Both the position numbers and the translations under genes were made by a program. From contig CAZGYQ010000002.1 of NCBI GenBank assembly GCA_964530695.1, forward strand, positions 1 through 64,000: 64,000 nt of DNA. The letters are read 5' to 3'. The first letter of the stretch is position 1, and the number at the start of each line of letters is the position of its first letter. The stretch comes from VFBF01 sp964530695. Its GTDB lineage: Bacteria; Pseudomonadota; Alphaproteobacteria; Caulobacterales; Aquidulcibacteraceae. This document shows positions 41,941 through 51,337 of the stretch, in pieces. A model generated the notes under the pieces. The model had not been told where the DNA came from and searched no databases. It was given only the letters and a program-made list of their open reading frames with translations.

Positions 41941-42839
41941 AACGCCTTCTCGTCCTCTTGCTCGCATCGAGTGCGCTGGCCGCCTGCACCACCACCGACA
42001 TCACGCCAGTCGCCGAAGGCGACGGCGTTGAAACCGGACAGGCGGAACTGCGCGGCATGCTGGAGGTTGCGGCGCCTGCGCCGCCACCCGAGCCGCCGCG
42101 CCAGCGCCGCGGCCGGGAAGCACCGCCCTTGCAAGTGCTAGCCGAGGCCAACACCGCCGCGCGCCAGCGGCCGACGCGCGACGCCTTCAACCAAGCGCGC
42201 CACGTCTTCACCTATCAGCCTGGCGCGATCTTCGAGCTTTACACCAACCCGAACTATATCTCGACCATCCTGTTGGAGCCGGGCGAAACACTCACCGACA
42301 TCGCCGCCGGCGACACCTCGCGCTGGATGGTGACAGAGGCGACCGGAGAATCTGAGAACGAGCCGCGCACCATCGTGCTGGTGAAGCCGCAGACCTCTGG
42401 GCTTCGCACCAACATCGTCCTCATCACTGACCGCCGCACCTATCTGGTGGAAGCCGTCTCGCAAGCGGGACAAACCTACGCCGCGCAAGTGGCCTGGTCC
42501 TATCCGCAGAACGCTTCCGGAAGCGTGGGCGGCGTTCCAAGCATCGACCGGCTCAACTTCTCGTACCGTGTCCGGACTGTGCGCGGGCGTGCTCCGGTCT
42601 GGACGCCAAGCCGCGTGTTCGACGATGGCCGTCGCACCTGGATTGAGTTTCCGGCGGGCGTGGCCGCGGGCGACATGCCGCCGCTCTTTGTCATCACCGG
42701 CGAAGGCGCCGAGATCACCAACTATCGCGTCCAGGGCCAACGCTATGTCGTCGATCGCGTGTTTGATCGCGCCGAACTTCGGCTCGGCACGCGCTCACCC
42801 CAAATCGTCCGCATCGACCGCCAAGGAGCACGGCGATGA
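41937..42839 (+). CDS. trbG: TrbG/VirB9 outer-membrane complex protein
   Basis: 300 residues; lipoprotein signal (LLVLLLASSALAAC, lipobox LAAC), Pro-rich linker (EVAAPAPPPEPPRQRRGR), then the VirB9 domain (FTYQPGAIFELYTNPNYISTI, FEAG-like LLEPGETL, RVFDDGRRTWIEFP). Forms the periplasmic core complex with TrbI. Confidence 0.92.
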   Translation: MKRLLVLLLASSALAACTTTDITPVAEGDGVETGQAELRGMLEVAAPAPPPEPPRQRRGREAPPLQVLAEANTAARQRPTRDAFNQARHVFTYQPGAIFELYTNPNYISTILLEPGETLTDIAAGDTSRWMVTEATGESENEPRTIVLVKPQTSGLRTNIVLITDRRTYLVEAVSQAGQTYAAQVAWSYPQNASGSVGGVPSIDRLNFSYRVRTVRGRAPVWTPSRVFDDGRRTWIEFPAGVAAGDMPPLFVITGEGAEITNYRVQGQRYVVDRVFDRAELRLGTRSPQIVRIDRQGARR

Positions 42840-43909
42840 ACGCCACTGTTTCGCCTCCTGTCACACCGCCACCTGATCTGGCGCTGCGCGCACGGCCGCC
42901 GTCGCCAAAACGATTATCGCGCAAGGTCATATTCGCGGGGCTCATTTTCGCGGGCGTGGTCATTGCCTTTGCGTTGGTCAGTGGATTGTCGGAGCGACCC
43001 GACCGCCGCGGCGACGCCGCTGAAGCCGCCGTCGGCGCGGCGGGCGGGCCGCCGGAATCCATCCAACAGGCTTCGGCGGACTATGATGCGCATGCGCTGA
43101 TTGGCGGTGAGGCGTTTGGTCTCGATACCGAGCCGCTTCCCACGGACGGCGCCGCCGAATTGATGCCGCCGACTGATCCGATGTGGGCCGATGCGCGCGA
43201 CGCCGGGGAAGTGTCGGGCGCGCGCGAGCCGCCGCCCGACCCGCAAGCTGTCGCTCGGGCTTCGCCGATTTTGTTTGCCGGGCGCGAAGTAGCCGCAGAT
43301 GCGGATGAGGACGCCGACCGCCTCGATGCGCGGCTTTCGCCGCCGCGCTCGCGTTACGAGTTGCAAGCGGGGCATGTCATTCCGGCCGCGCTCGTGACGG
43401 CGCTGAACTCGGACCTACCGGGGCGTGTGATCGCGCAGGTGACAGCGCCAGTCTATGATAGCGTGACGGGCGATCATCTGCTGATCCCGCAGGGGTCGCG
43501 CCTGATCGGCACCTATCGCGACGGCGCGCGTTACGGCGACAGCCGCATCCTGCTCGCCTGGAATAGGCTCATCCTGCCGAACGGCTGGAGCATCAATCTT
43601 GAGAACATGGATGCGAGCGATCCGTCTGGCGCATCGGGACTGACGGACCGAACTGACAATCATCTCGATCGGCTTGCTGCGGCCATTGCGCTGTCGTCGA
43701 TCATCACGGTCGCAGCCAATGAAGCGGAGGACAGCGAGTCCAGCGGGTTCTCGCAGAGCCTCGGCGACGCCGCCGCACAACAGGCAGCGCAATCTGGTGC
43801 TCGCATTGTCGATCGTGAGCTGGCCGTTCGCCCGACGCTTCGTGTCAGGGCAGGGGCGCCCGTCCGTGTGCTGGTGACGCGCGACATTGTCTTGAGGCGG
43901 TATCGGTGA
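42836..43909 (+). CDS. trbI: TrbI/VirB10
   Basis: 357 residues: Pro-rich cytoplasmic N-terminus, one membrane helix (residues about 32-52), and the VirB10 beta-barrel domain (YELQAGHVIPAALVTALNSDLPG, VYDSVTGDHLLIPQGSRLIG, GARYGDSRILLAWNRLILPNG). Spans both membranes as energy sensor of the channel. GTGA overlap with the next HTH gene. Confidence 0.93.
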   Translation: MNATVSPPVTPPPDLALRARPPSPKRLSRKVIFAGLIFAGVVIAFALVSGLSERPDRRGDAAEAAVGAAGGPPESIQQASADYDAHALIGGEAFGLDTEPLPTDGAAELMPPTDPMWADARDAGEVSGAREPPPDPQAVARASPILFAGREVAADADEDADRLDARLSPPRSRYELQAGHVIPAALVTALNSDLPGRVIAQVTAPVYDSVTGDHLLIPQGSRLIGTYRDGARYGDSRILLAWNRLILPNGWSINLENMDASDPSGASGLTDRTDNHLDRLAAAIALSSIITVAANEAEDSESSGFSQSLGDAAAQQAAQSGARIVDRELAVRPTLRVRAGAPVRVLVTRDIVLRRYR

Positions 43910-44292
43910 TGAAGCGCAAATCCCACCACAAGAATGGTCGAGACCAAGCGCGCGCGCAGCCGGATTTGTTCGCGGCAATTGGCGCCACGCCAATGCAGGC
44001 CGTGACGGTGGGCGTCGACAACGGTGCGCGTCTGCCGATACCGGCGAACCAACCCAAGCCCGTGCGGACGCCGAAGCCAGCGCCTTTGGTCGCTCGACCT
44101 GCAAACGGATTGTTGCGCGTGCGCGAAGCGGCGGCGCGCCTGGGCCTCTCGAAGTCAACACTCGATAAGATGCGCTGCGAGGGTCGCGGGCCGCGTTACG
44201 TGAAGATCACGAGCAAGCTTGTGGGATATGACCCGGCAGACCTCGACGCTTACGCAGAAGGCCGAAAGCGGCAATCCACTTCGGAGCGTTGA
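43909..44292 (+). CDS. AlpA/excisionase-like HTH protein
   Basis: 127 residues (a GTG directly before the ATG is also possible). The C-terminal 60 residues form a MerR-like HTH_17 module: LLRVREAAARLGLSKSTLDKMRCEGRGPRYVKITSKLVGYDPADLDAYAEGRK. Single modules of this type include AlpA and phage excisionases. Coupled to trbI, it would be made when the transfer operon is on, an attractive arrangement for an excision factor; the link to the integrase 8 kb away is inference. Confidence 0.68.
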   Translation: MKRKSHHKNGRDQARAQPDLFAAIGATPMQAVTVGVDNGARLPIPANQPKPVRTPKPAPLVARPANGLLRVREAAARLGLSKSTLDKMRCEGRGPRYVKITSKLVGYDPADLDAYAEGRKRQSTSER

Positions 44293-44440
44293 GATGGTTT
44301 GCGATGCCTCTCGTGGGGCATTTCCGGAAACTGGGGATCATTCCGTACAGCGCGATAACGGTCGCGGTAAAACCAAGTGGTAGCGATTGAGCATTCGGTC
44401 GGTTTGCACGCCCGCTGCGACCGTGTGGTGAGCTCGTCGG

Positions 44441-45790
44441 TTAGCTCGACGGCCAGCCGCCGCCGCGCTCGACGAAGGCGTCGCGCTCCTTGACCGCGGG
44501 CGGGACGGCCAGCGAGAGCGCCGAAAACAGCGTCTCGATATTATGGGCGATTAGATCGGCGAAGCGCTTCATGCGCTTGCGGTCGAGATCGCGGAACGCC
44601 GCGGTCAGACCTGCCGCCATCTTCGGTGCGTGCGCCTCTATCAGCGGCCGTTGTGCGGCGTCCGGCACGCCGATTGTGCTGAGGAATGCATCGAAGTCGG
44701 TGCCGGTAAGCGTTTGTAATGTTGAGGCGGCGCCGATCTTGAACGCGAGTTCGTCTGTGAGCTGGCGGTCAAGCCGCGTTGGTATCACGTCGTAACGCGG
44801 CGCCAGGCTCACCCCGCCGCCAGCATGATGTAAGAGCGCGTGATTCTTGGCGTGTCCGTCGACATTGCCAATCATCAGGTCGAACAGGAGCGCGCGCACG
44901 AAGGTCTCACGCGCCGCCTTCGGATCCAGCGTCTGCGCGAGCAGGCCACCAATGGCGGCGGCGTCGAAGCGGTGCACGGTCTTGGCGTTGCGCTCGTACT
45001 TTAGGCTCGACGGCAAGCCGAGCGCTTGGGCAAAATCTTCCTGATGCAGACGGGCGATGCGCCCATCGGCGGTCTTGGCGCGATCGAACCGGGTGATCAG
45101 CAGCACTTCGATGACGCCCACTCGGAGCGTGCGCGCCTGCGCCGTGTCGAGATCCAAGCTATCCGAAAGATCAAGCGCCGCGGCCTCCAGGCTCGCGTCG
45201 TCGCGATGGCGCTGATCGGGCGCCTTGATGATATGCGTCGTTGGCGCGCCTGAGCCACGCCTTGGTTCGCCGAAGCGTCCGTCGGCCAAGAGGGTCAGCG
45301 CGATCTTGCTTTGCACGCCCGAGAGCGGCGAGGGGTCATGCACGTCCTCCGGCAGCGGCGACCGCTCGTGCAAGGCACGCACGATCGTTTCCATCTGTGT
45401 GTCGGAGAGCGGCTCGTAATCGCGGTCGAGATCGCCCGGCACTTTCGAAGGCGTAGCGCCCTGCGGCAGCACCGACACCGCCCCGGGACAATCGCGCCCG
45501 AGGTGGGCAAGCAGGCCCGCCACGTCGTCGCGGGCCAACCCTTCACGCGCCATCACATTCCGCAAGACGCCGTCGCGCTCTTGGAGGAGATTGTCGAAGA
45601 AGGCCCGGGTCACCGAGTCGGCGTAGGGTTCATCGGTGAGCGGAAGCGATAGCGATAGCGCGAGCGCGCGCTCGTTGCGGGCGTGCTCCGGCGTGTAGGC
45701 GAAGGCGAGCGCGCCTTTGGCGTCACGGACCAGCACGCCGATCGGGTCGGCGAAACTATCGAGCCGTACATCGAGAATGAGTTCGCTCAT
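44441..45790 (-). CDS. hipA: HipA-like Ser/Thr kinase toxin
   Basis: 449 residues. HipA N-domain (residues 1-120), then PSPLSGVQSKIALTLL, the kinase loop LFDLMIGNVDGHAKNHALLHHAGG (catalytic Asp and Asn) and RYDVIPT in place of the DFG-like site. HipA phosphorylates GltX or a related target and causes dormancy when its antitoxin is lost. Its start overlaps the antitoxin gene by 4 bp. As ICE cargo it would act as an addiction or defence module. Confidence 0.88.
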   Translation of the reverse strand: MSELILDVRLDSFADPIGVLVRDAKGALAFAYTPEHARNERALALSLSLPLTDEPYADSVTRAFFDNLLQERDGVLRNVMAREGLARDDVAGLLAHLGRDCPGAVSVLPQGATPSKVPGDLDRDYEPLSDTQMETIVRALHERSPLPEDVHDPSPLSGVQSKIALTLLADGRFGEPRRGSGAPTTHIIKAPDQRHRDDASLEAAALDLSDSLDLDTAQARTLRVGVIEVLLITRFDRAKTADGRIARLHQEDFAQALGLPSSLKYERNAKTVHRFDAAAIGGLLAQTLDPKAARETFVRALLFDLMIGNVDGHAKNHALLHHAGGGVSLAPRYDVIPTRLDRQLTDELAFKIGAASTLQTLTGTDFDAFLSTIGVPDAAQRPLIEAHAPKMAAGLTAAFRDLDRKRMKRFADLIAHNIETLFSALSLAVPPAVKERDAFVERGGGWPSS

Positions 45791-46410
45791 GACGGCGCCC
45801 GCGCCATCACGGCCACGCCGGCGGCCGCGGCCACCTGCAGCACCTTGTTGAACTCAAGCGAACTCTTGCCGTTCTCAAGCTCGGAGACAAAGCGGCGTCC
45901 AACCCCTGCGAGCTCAGCCAGTTTGATCTGCGAGACGCCTTTTTCTTCGCGCGCACGGCGCACCATGGCGCCCAGTGTTTTCGCCGAAGCGAGCGGCTCG
46001 ATGACTGTGGTGATATCGATATCCGCCGTCCGCGCGCGAACCAAAGTGTGCCGCGCGAACGAGCCTTGCGGGCGCGCTTGTGCGGTGGCCGGCGTCGCTG
46101 CATCGGCGGCGCGCGCCAAATCGGCGAGCACCGATCTCTTCTTTAGATCCGAGAGTTTCATCGCCGATTGGAGCGCTTCGTCGGCGTCACGGAGCGTATC
46201 GAGCGCGGTCAGTCCTTCGGTGCTCAGCAGGTGCTCGTAGAGGCTTTTCGTATCGGCGCTCGCCGCCGGCCGCTCGCCGCGCGCGAGACGCATGGCGAAG
46301 CTAAGTGCCGCCGTGGCCGATGAGGTCGGCTTCACCGCGCCCGCCTGGCGACGTGCGGCGGCGCGCGCAAGCTCAATCGCCGTGGGGGGTGGAGGTGGTG
46401 TGGTCTTCAT
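45787..46410 (-). CDS. hipB: HipB-like XRE antitoxin with an extended N-terminus
   Basis: 207 residues. The Xre HTH is C-terminal (LGAMVRRAREEKGVSQIKLAELAGVGRRFVSELENGKSSLEFNKVLQVAAAAGV, residues about 145-202). Ordinary HipB is 75-110 residues, so some 120-140 extra residues precede it, rich in Ala/Arg and with no motif I recognise (contains ADTKSLYEHLLSTEG). The first gene of hipBA. Upstream lie two CCCG-N2-CGGG dyads, probable operators. Confidence 0.83.
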   Translation of the reverse strand: MKTTPPPPPTAIELARAAARRQAGAVKPTSSATAALSFAMRLARGERPAASADTKSLYEHLLSTEGLTALDTLRDADEALQSAMKLSDLKKRSVLADLARAADAATPATAQARPQGSFARHTLVRARTADIDITTVIEPLASAKTLGAMVRRAREEKGVSQIKLAELAGVGRRFVSELENGKSSLEFNKVLQVAAAAGVAVMARAPS

Positions 46411-46417
46411 TTCGTGA

Positions 46418-46515
46418 TCCCGTCCGGGAACATAGCAGGTTGATCTCGTTGCTTCAAGACTAACATGCCCCCGTGCGGGAGCCGTTTTTGATCATTTTTG
46501 GGGTGAGACTAACAT
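46418..46515. promoter_or_regulatory. Repeated dyads and direct repeats between hipB and the 1365-aa gene
   Basis: TCCCG-TC-CGGGA at 46418-46429 and CCCG-TG-CGGG at 46470-46479 are two copies of one dyad (51 bp between centres). AGACTAACAT occurs at 46457-46466 and 46506-46515. Both diverging units begin with an HTH regulator, so the dyads and repeats may be their respective operators. Confidence 0.55.
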
Positions 46516-46579
46516 AAATTGAACAGAAGTCGGCTATGGACTGTCTTGTATCGCGCGACAGAGCACTTACCTTGACGGC

Positions 46580-49500
46580 ATGACCAAGGCTCCTGAACAC
46601 CCCGGCGCCCACATTCGCGCCAAGGTCCTTCCCCTAGGCATGAGCGTGGGAGAGGCCGCTAAGCTCTTGGACGTCGGACGCCAGGCGCTTTCAACACTCT
46701 TGAACGGCAACGCCGCCTTGTCAGCGGATATGGCCGCGCGGATCGAACGTGCCTTTGGCGCCAACGCGCGCGAGTTGATGGATATGCAGGCCGCGTATGA
46801 GGCACGCGCCGCGCGCCTCGACGGCGCGGCCGCCTCCACCCGTACCTACGTGCCGCGCTTCCTTGAGTCCAAGGCGCGCGACGTCGAGGCCTGGGCCGAC
46901 CGCATCGACGCCCGAGCACGGTTCGCCGTGCTCATTCGCACCCTGATTCATTCCACCGGCGTCGAACTCACCAAGGTCGATTTTCCCGGCAATGACGACG
47001 CCGAACGTCCAGGTTGGGACGGTGTGGTCGAAGCCGGCCAGGCAACGCCTTGGGTTCCCGTCGGTGCCTCCGGTTGGGAATTTGGCGTCAACCGCGACAT
47101 CAAGGCCAAGGCGGACGGCGATTACGCCAAGAGCATCGAACAGACCCCCGCCGCCGAACGCGCCGCCATCAGCTTCGTTTTTGTGACGCCGCGCACATGG
47201 GCCGGCAAAGCCGCATGGCTGAAGGACCGCCGTGCCGAGAAGCAATGGAAAGAGGTGCTGGCCTTCGATGCGAGCGACCTCGAACAATGGCTCGAACAAT
47301 CGATCGCCGCGCAGACCTGGTTCGCGAACGAAACCGGCGCGCCGTCCCAGGGCGTGCTCTCCCTCGACGGCGGCTGGAGGCAGTGGGCCGCCGATTGCCA
47401 ACCGCCGCTGAGCGAGGCGCTGTTCGACGAAGCCGCCAAGGCTGCGAATGCGATCGCTGTGTCCAAGTTCGCCAAGGGCGGCGCCGATGCCTCGCTTGTC
47501 ATCACCGCAGATTCTACTGGCGAAGCCGTTGCCTTCCTCAATCGCCTGTTCGCGCGCGACGATGCCGATCTCGCCCTCTACCGCGACCGCATCGCCATTT
47601 TCACCGAGCCTGGCGCGCTGACGCGCCTCGCGGTCAAAGGCGCGTCGTTCATTCCGGTGGTCGCGAGCCCCGAGGTCGAAAAAGAACTGGCGCCGCACCT
47701 CAAAGATTTGCGGTCGATCATCATCTACCCGCGCAACTTGACCAGCGCTGACGCCGACATCGTGCTCGAACCGTTGAGCCACGACGGCTTCGAGAAAGCG
47801 CTCACCGTGATGGGCCTCGCACGCGACGACATCGAGCGCTATGCGCGCGAATCTGCGCGCTCGCCGACCGTGCTGCGCCGGCGGCTCTCCACCCTCGAAG
47901 CCGTGCGCACGCCCGCCTGGGCCGCGGACGCCAAGCTCGCGGCCTTCGTTATCCCCTTCATGTTCGCGGGCTCCTGGAAGGCCAATAACGAAGCCGACCG
48001 TATCATTCTGTCCTTCCTCGCCGCCGACGCTGAATATGAGCAGTTGGAGAAGGACCTGGCGGCGCTCTTGCTGCTCGACGACGCGCCGGTCTGGTCGACC
48101 GGCAATTTCCGCGGTGTCGTCTCCAAGATCGACGCACTCTTTGCAGTTGCGCGCACCATCACGCGCGCCGATCTCGTCCGCTTCTTTAACGTCGCCAAAC
48201 TAGTGTTGTCGGAAGACGATCCCTCGCTCGACCTGCCGGAAGACGAACGCTGGATGGCCGGCATTCACGGCAAGACGCGGCAAATCTCCGGCGCTTTGCG
48301 CCAAGGCTTGAGCGAAACGCTGGTGCTGCTCGCCGTCCACGGCGATCTCTTGATGCGTGCGCGCATCGGCATGGACATTGAAGGCGGCGTACGCCGGCTG
48401 GTACGCGATCTGCTGACGCCGATGACGGTACGAGGCTTGCGCGCGCAGAGCGACGATCTGCCGATGTACGCCGAAGCGGCCCCCGATGAATTCCTCGACA
48501 TTCTCGAAGCCGACCTCGCCAGCGACAACCCCGTGGTGCTGTCGCTTCTGAAGCCCGCGTCCACCGCGCTGTTCGGCGGCGGCTGCCCGCGCTCTGGCTT
48601 GCTCTGGGCGCTCGAAGGCCTTGCTTGGTCGAGCGAACAATTGCCGCGCGTCGTGCTCATCCTCGCACGCATGAGCGAAATCGAGATCACCGACAATTGG
48701 ATGAACAAACCCGCGGGCTCGCTTGGCGCCATCTTTCGCGCCTGGATGCCGCAAACCGGAGCCGACGTCGAACAGCGCATCCGTGTGCTCGATCTCGTGG
48801 CGCAGCGCTTTCCCAAGGTCGCGTGGGCGATCGCGGTCGATCAGTTCGACGGCCGGCGCAACACCGTGGGCCATTATAGCCACAAGCCGCGCTGGCGCCC
48901 GGACGGCCACGGCAAGGGCGAGCCGGTCACCATGGGTGAAATGCGGAGCTTTGCGCTCCATGCATTGGAGCTCGCGCTTGCTTGGCCCCAGCATGATCGC
49001 AACACCTTGGGTGACCTCGTCGGCGCCATCAGCGAGCTGCCGCCGCCGAAGCAGCGCGAGGCCTGGCTTCTTGTCGAGACCTGGAGCGAGAGCGCAAGCG
49101 AAGAAGACCGCGCTTGGCTGCGCGAGAAAATCCGTGTCAGTGCGCTGACGAGGCGTGCGCACCGGCGCAAGGGCAAAGGCGTCGATGCGACGCGGGCGGC
49201 GCGGCGCGCCTATGAGGCGCTGGCGCCGAGCGACGTCATCTTGAAGCACGATTGGCTCTTCAAAAAACACTGGGTCGATGAATCCGCCGACGAGTTCGAG
49301 GAAGAAGAGATCGATTTCAAGAAGCGCGACGAACGCATCAACGCCCAGCGCCGCGCCGCGCTCGAAGAAGTGTTGGCGGCGCGCGGCGTCGAAGGCCTAA
49401 TCGAACTCGCGGGGCGGGGCGAGGCTGCGCAGATCATCGGCTGGTTCCTGCCGAAGATTATCGCCGAACCCGCGGAGCTGGCGGATGCAATCGCCGCCAT

Positions 49501-50677
49501 CATCAACCGCAACTCATTCGCGGAGACGCTCAACTTGCGTCAGCTCGCGGCTGGCGCGCTGGGCGCGCTAACGCCCGAAACCGAGGCCGAGATCTTGCAT
49601 GCTATCGCGGTGAAGCTGCCGCCGGCGGCGCTTCATCACGCGCTGGTGCTCTTCCCGTTCCGGCAGGTCACCTGGGACCTGTTGGATGCCCGGGGCGACG
49701 ATGTCCGCACCGCCTATTGGGCCGACGTCTATCCGGGCTGGGCCCGGCAGACGCCGGCCGAATTCGCCCACGCCGTCGATCAGCTCATCGCCGCCGGGCG
49801 TCCGCGCGCGGCGTTCCAGCTCATCCACATGGATATCGAAGAGGCACTGCAGCCGCGCCAGCTGTACACGCTCATGGAAGCCATGCCGGGGTCACCGGAA
49901 CGCGCGCAAACCTTTCAGCTTGAACGCTATACGGTGACCAAGGCGTTCCAGGTGCTGCGCGCGAGCAGCGAACTCAGTGAAATGGAATTGGCAGGTCTCG
50001 AATTTCTCTATCTCGACGCGCTCGATCCCGACGATGACGACGAGGGCGGCAAGAGCAAGATCCCCGACCTCGAGCGGCACATTGAGAAGCAGCCGGAGGT
50101 GTTCGTGCACGCCGTGGCCTTCGCGTTCAAGCGCAAGGACAATTGCGATGATCCGCCGGAACTCCAAGCCAAGACGCCGCAAGAACGCGCAGCGCGCGCG
50201 CAGAACGCCTACCGGTTGCTGCAGGCGCTTCGGCGCATTCCCGGACGCAACCGTTTGGGCCAGCTCGACGCCGGCGAGATCGAAGCCTGGGTGAAAAAGG
50301 TGCGCGAAGGCTGCAGCGCACTGGCGCGTACCGCGATGGGCGATGAGTGCATGGGCCAATTGTTCGCCCACGCTGCCGTAGACGAGGACGGCGTTTGGCC
50401 GATCCGGCCGCTCCGCGATGCGCTGGAAAACGTGCTGAGCGAGCCCATGGCCTCGGGCATCCATGTCGGCCTTCACAATAAGCGCGGCGTCGTCACGCGC
50501 GGGAGGGGCGGGGACCAAGAGCGCGAGCTGGCGGCCAAATACGAACGCTCGGCGCGGGCGATGGAATACACACACCCGCGCGTGTCGCGCATCATGAGCG
50601 ACATGGCGAAATCCTACACCAAGGAAGCGGAGTACCACGACACCGACGCCGACATTCGCAAACGGCTACATTACTAG
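46580..50677 (+). CDS. 1365-aa protein: HigA-like HTH, possible PD-(D/E)XK domain, long helical body
   Basis: Residues 6-75 are a HigA-type Xre HTH (HPGAHIRAKVLPLGMSVGEAAKLL, LSTLLNGNAALSADMAARIERAFG). Residues 115-255 form a compact domain with RPGWDGVVEAG (D147), GASGWEFGVNRDIKAKAD (E167, K175, K177), FVFVTPRTW and AFDASDLEQWLEQSI, which resembles a restriction-endonuclease-like (PD-(D/E)XK) core. The remaining 1100 residues are helical without a Walker motif; 295-320 (LVITADSTGEAVAFLNRLF) could be a degenerate P-loop. The body resembles the repeat scaffolds of defence proteins. Function unknown. It heads a tight three-gene operon. Confidence 0.75.
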   Translation: MTKAPEHPGAHIRAKVLPLGMSVGEAAKLLDVGRQALSTLLNGNAALSADMAARIERAFGANARELMDMQAAYEARAARLDGAAASTRTYVPRFLESKARDVEAWADRIDARARFAVLIRTLIHSTGVELTKVDFPGNDDAERPGWDGVVEAGQATPWVPVGASGWEFGVNRDIKAKADGDYAKSIEQTPAAERAAISFVFVTPRTWAGKAAWLKDRRAEKQWKEVLAFDASDLEQWLEQSIAAQTWFANETGAPSQGVLSLDGGWRQWAADCQPPLSEALFDEAAKAANAIAVSKFAKGGADASLVITADSTGEAVAFLNRLFARDDADLALYRDRIAIFTEPGALTRLAVKGASFIPVVASPEVEKELAPHLKDLRSIIIYPRNLTSADADIVLEPLSHDGFEKALTVMGLARDDIERYARESARSPTVLRRRLSTLEAVRTPAWAADAKLAAFVIPFMFAGSWKANNEADRIILSFLAADAEYEQLEKDLAALLLLDDAPVWSTGNFRGVVSKIDALFAVARTITRADLVRFFNVAKLVLSEDDPSLDLPEDERWMAGIHGKTRQISGALRQGLSETLVLLAVHGDLLMRARIGMDIEGGVRRLVRDLLTPMTVRGLRAQSDDLPMYAEAAPDEFLDILEADLASDNPVVLSLLKPASTALFGGGCPRSGLLWALEGLAWSSEQLPRVVLILARMSEIEITDNWMNKPAGSLGAIFRAWMPQTGADVEQRIRVLDLVAQRFPKVAWAIAVDQFDGRRNTVGHYSHKPRWRPDGHGKGEPVTMGEMRSFALHALELALAWPQHDRNTLGDLVGAISELPPPKQREAWLLVETWSESASEEDRAWLREKIRVSALTRRAHRRKGKGVDATRAARRAYEALAPSDVILKHDWLFKKHWVDESADEFEEEEIDFKKRDERINAQRRAALEEVLAARGVEGLIELAGRGEAAQIIGWFLPKIIAEPAELADAIAAIINRNSFAETLNLRQLAAGALGALTPETEAEILHAIAVKLPPAALHHALVLFPFRQVTWDLLDARGDDVRTAYWADVYPGWARQTPAEFAHAVDQLIAAGRPRAAFQLIHMDIEEALQPRQLYTLMEAMPGSPERAQTFQLERYTVTKAFQVLRASSELSEMELAGLEFLYLDALDPDDDDEGGKSKIPDLERHIEKQPEVFVHAVAFAFKRKDNCDDPPELQAKTPQERAARAQNAYRLLQALRRIPGRNRLGQLDAGEIEAWVKKVREGCSALARTAMGDECMGQLFAHAAVDEDGVWPIRPLRDALENVLSEPMASGIHVGLHNKRGVVTRGRGGDQERELAAKYERSARAMEYTHPRVSRIMSDMAKSYTKEAEYHDTDADIRKRLHY

Positions 50678-50690
50678 GACCGAAACGCGC

Positions 50691-51332
50691 ATGCGCGGCT
50701 ATTACTTCACCAACCTCACGCACGGGCTTTCCAACATCACGCTACAGCGCCTCAAGATTTCGCGCGTGCATGACCTCAACGATCCCTACGAGTTGCAGGC
50801 CGCTGATTTGAGCGATGAGGCGCTGCGCACTCCATATCAAGATATGCGCGCCAAACTGGCTGAGACGCGCGGCATGATCTGTTTTTCCAAGGCATGGGAT
50901 CAGCCAATCATGTGGAGCCATTACGCCGACCGCCATCGCGGCGTGTGCCTCGGCTGCGATATTCCCGACGATGCGGTCTTCGACGTGCGCTATGCCGATG
51001 CGCGCGTGCCGTTCACGCGCGAGCTGCTGACTCATCCCGATCCGGAAGAATGGATGAAGCGCTATCTCGGCACCAAGCACGCGGCCTGGGCCTATGAGCA
51101 GGAAGTGCGCGTCATTTGCGGCCTCGATCCTGAAACTGCGGAGGACGGGCTCTTCTTCTACGAGTTCGACGACCGCATCGCGCTCCGTGAAGTCATCTTA
51201 GGCGTGCGTTGTCCGATTCCGAAGGCGCGGGTCGACCGGTTGACTGAGCAGATGGGCGCGTCCGTCGCCGTGCGCACCACCACGCTTTCGCACAGCGCAT
51301 TCGCCGTGCTCGGCGCCGGCGGCGGAGGCTAG
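50691..51332 (+). CDS. DUF2971 protein
   Basis: 213 residues; starts 13 bp after the 1365-aa gene. The DUF2971 pattern is clear: YYFTNLTHGLSNITLQRLKISRVHDLNDPYE, GMICFSKAWDQPIMWSHYADRHRGVCLGCD, WAYEQEVRVICGLD and ALREVILGVRCP. The biochemical role of DUF2971 is not established; members often lie in defence or mobile regions. Second gene of the three-gene operon. Confidence 0.8.
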   Translation: MRGYYFTNLTHGLSNITLQRLKISRVHDLNDPYELQAADLSDEALRTPYQDMRAKLAETRGMICFSKAWDQPIMWSHYADRHRGVCLGCDIPDDAVFDVRYADARVPFTRELLTHPDPEEWMKRYLGTKHAAWAYEQEVRVICGLDPETAEDGLFFYEFDDRIALREVILGVRCPIPKARVDRLTEQMGASVAVRTTTLSHSAFAVLGAGGGG

Positions 51333-51337
51333 ACGCA

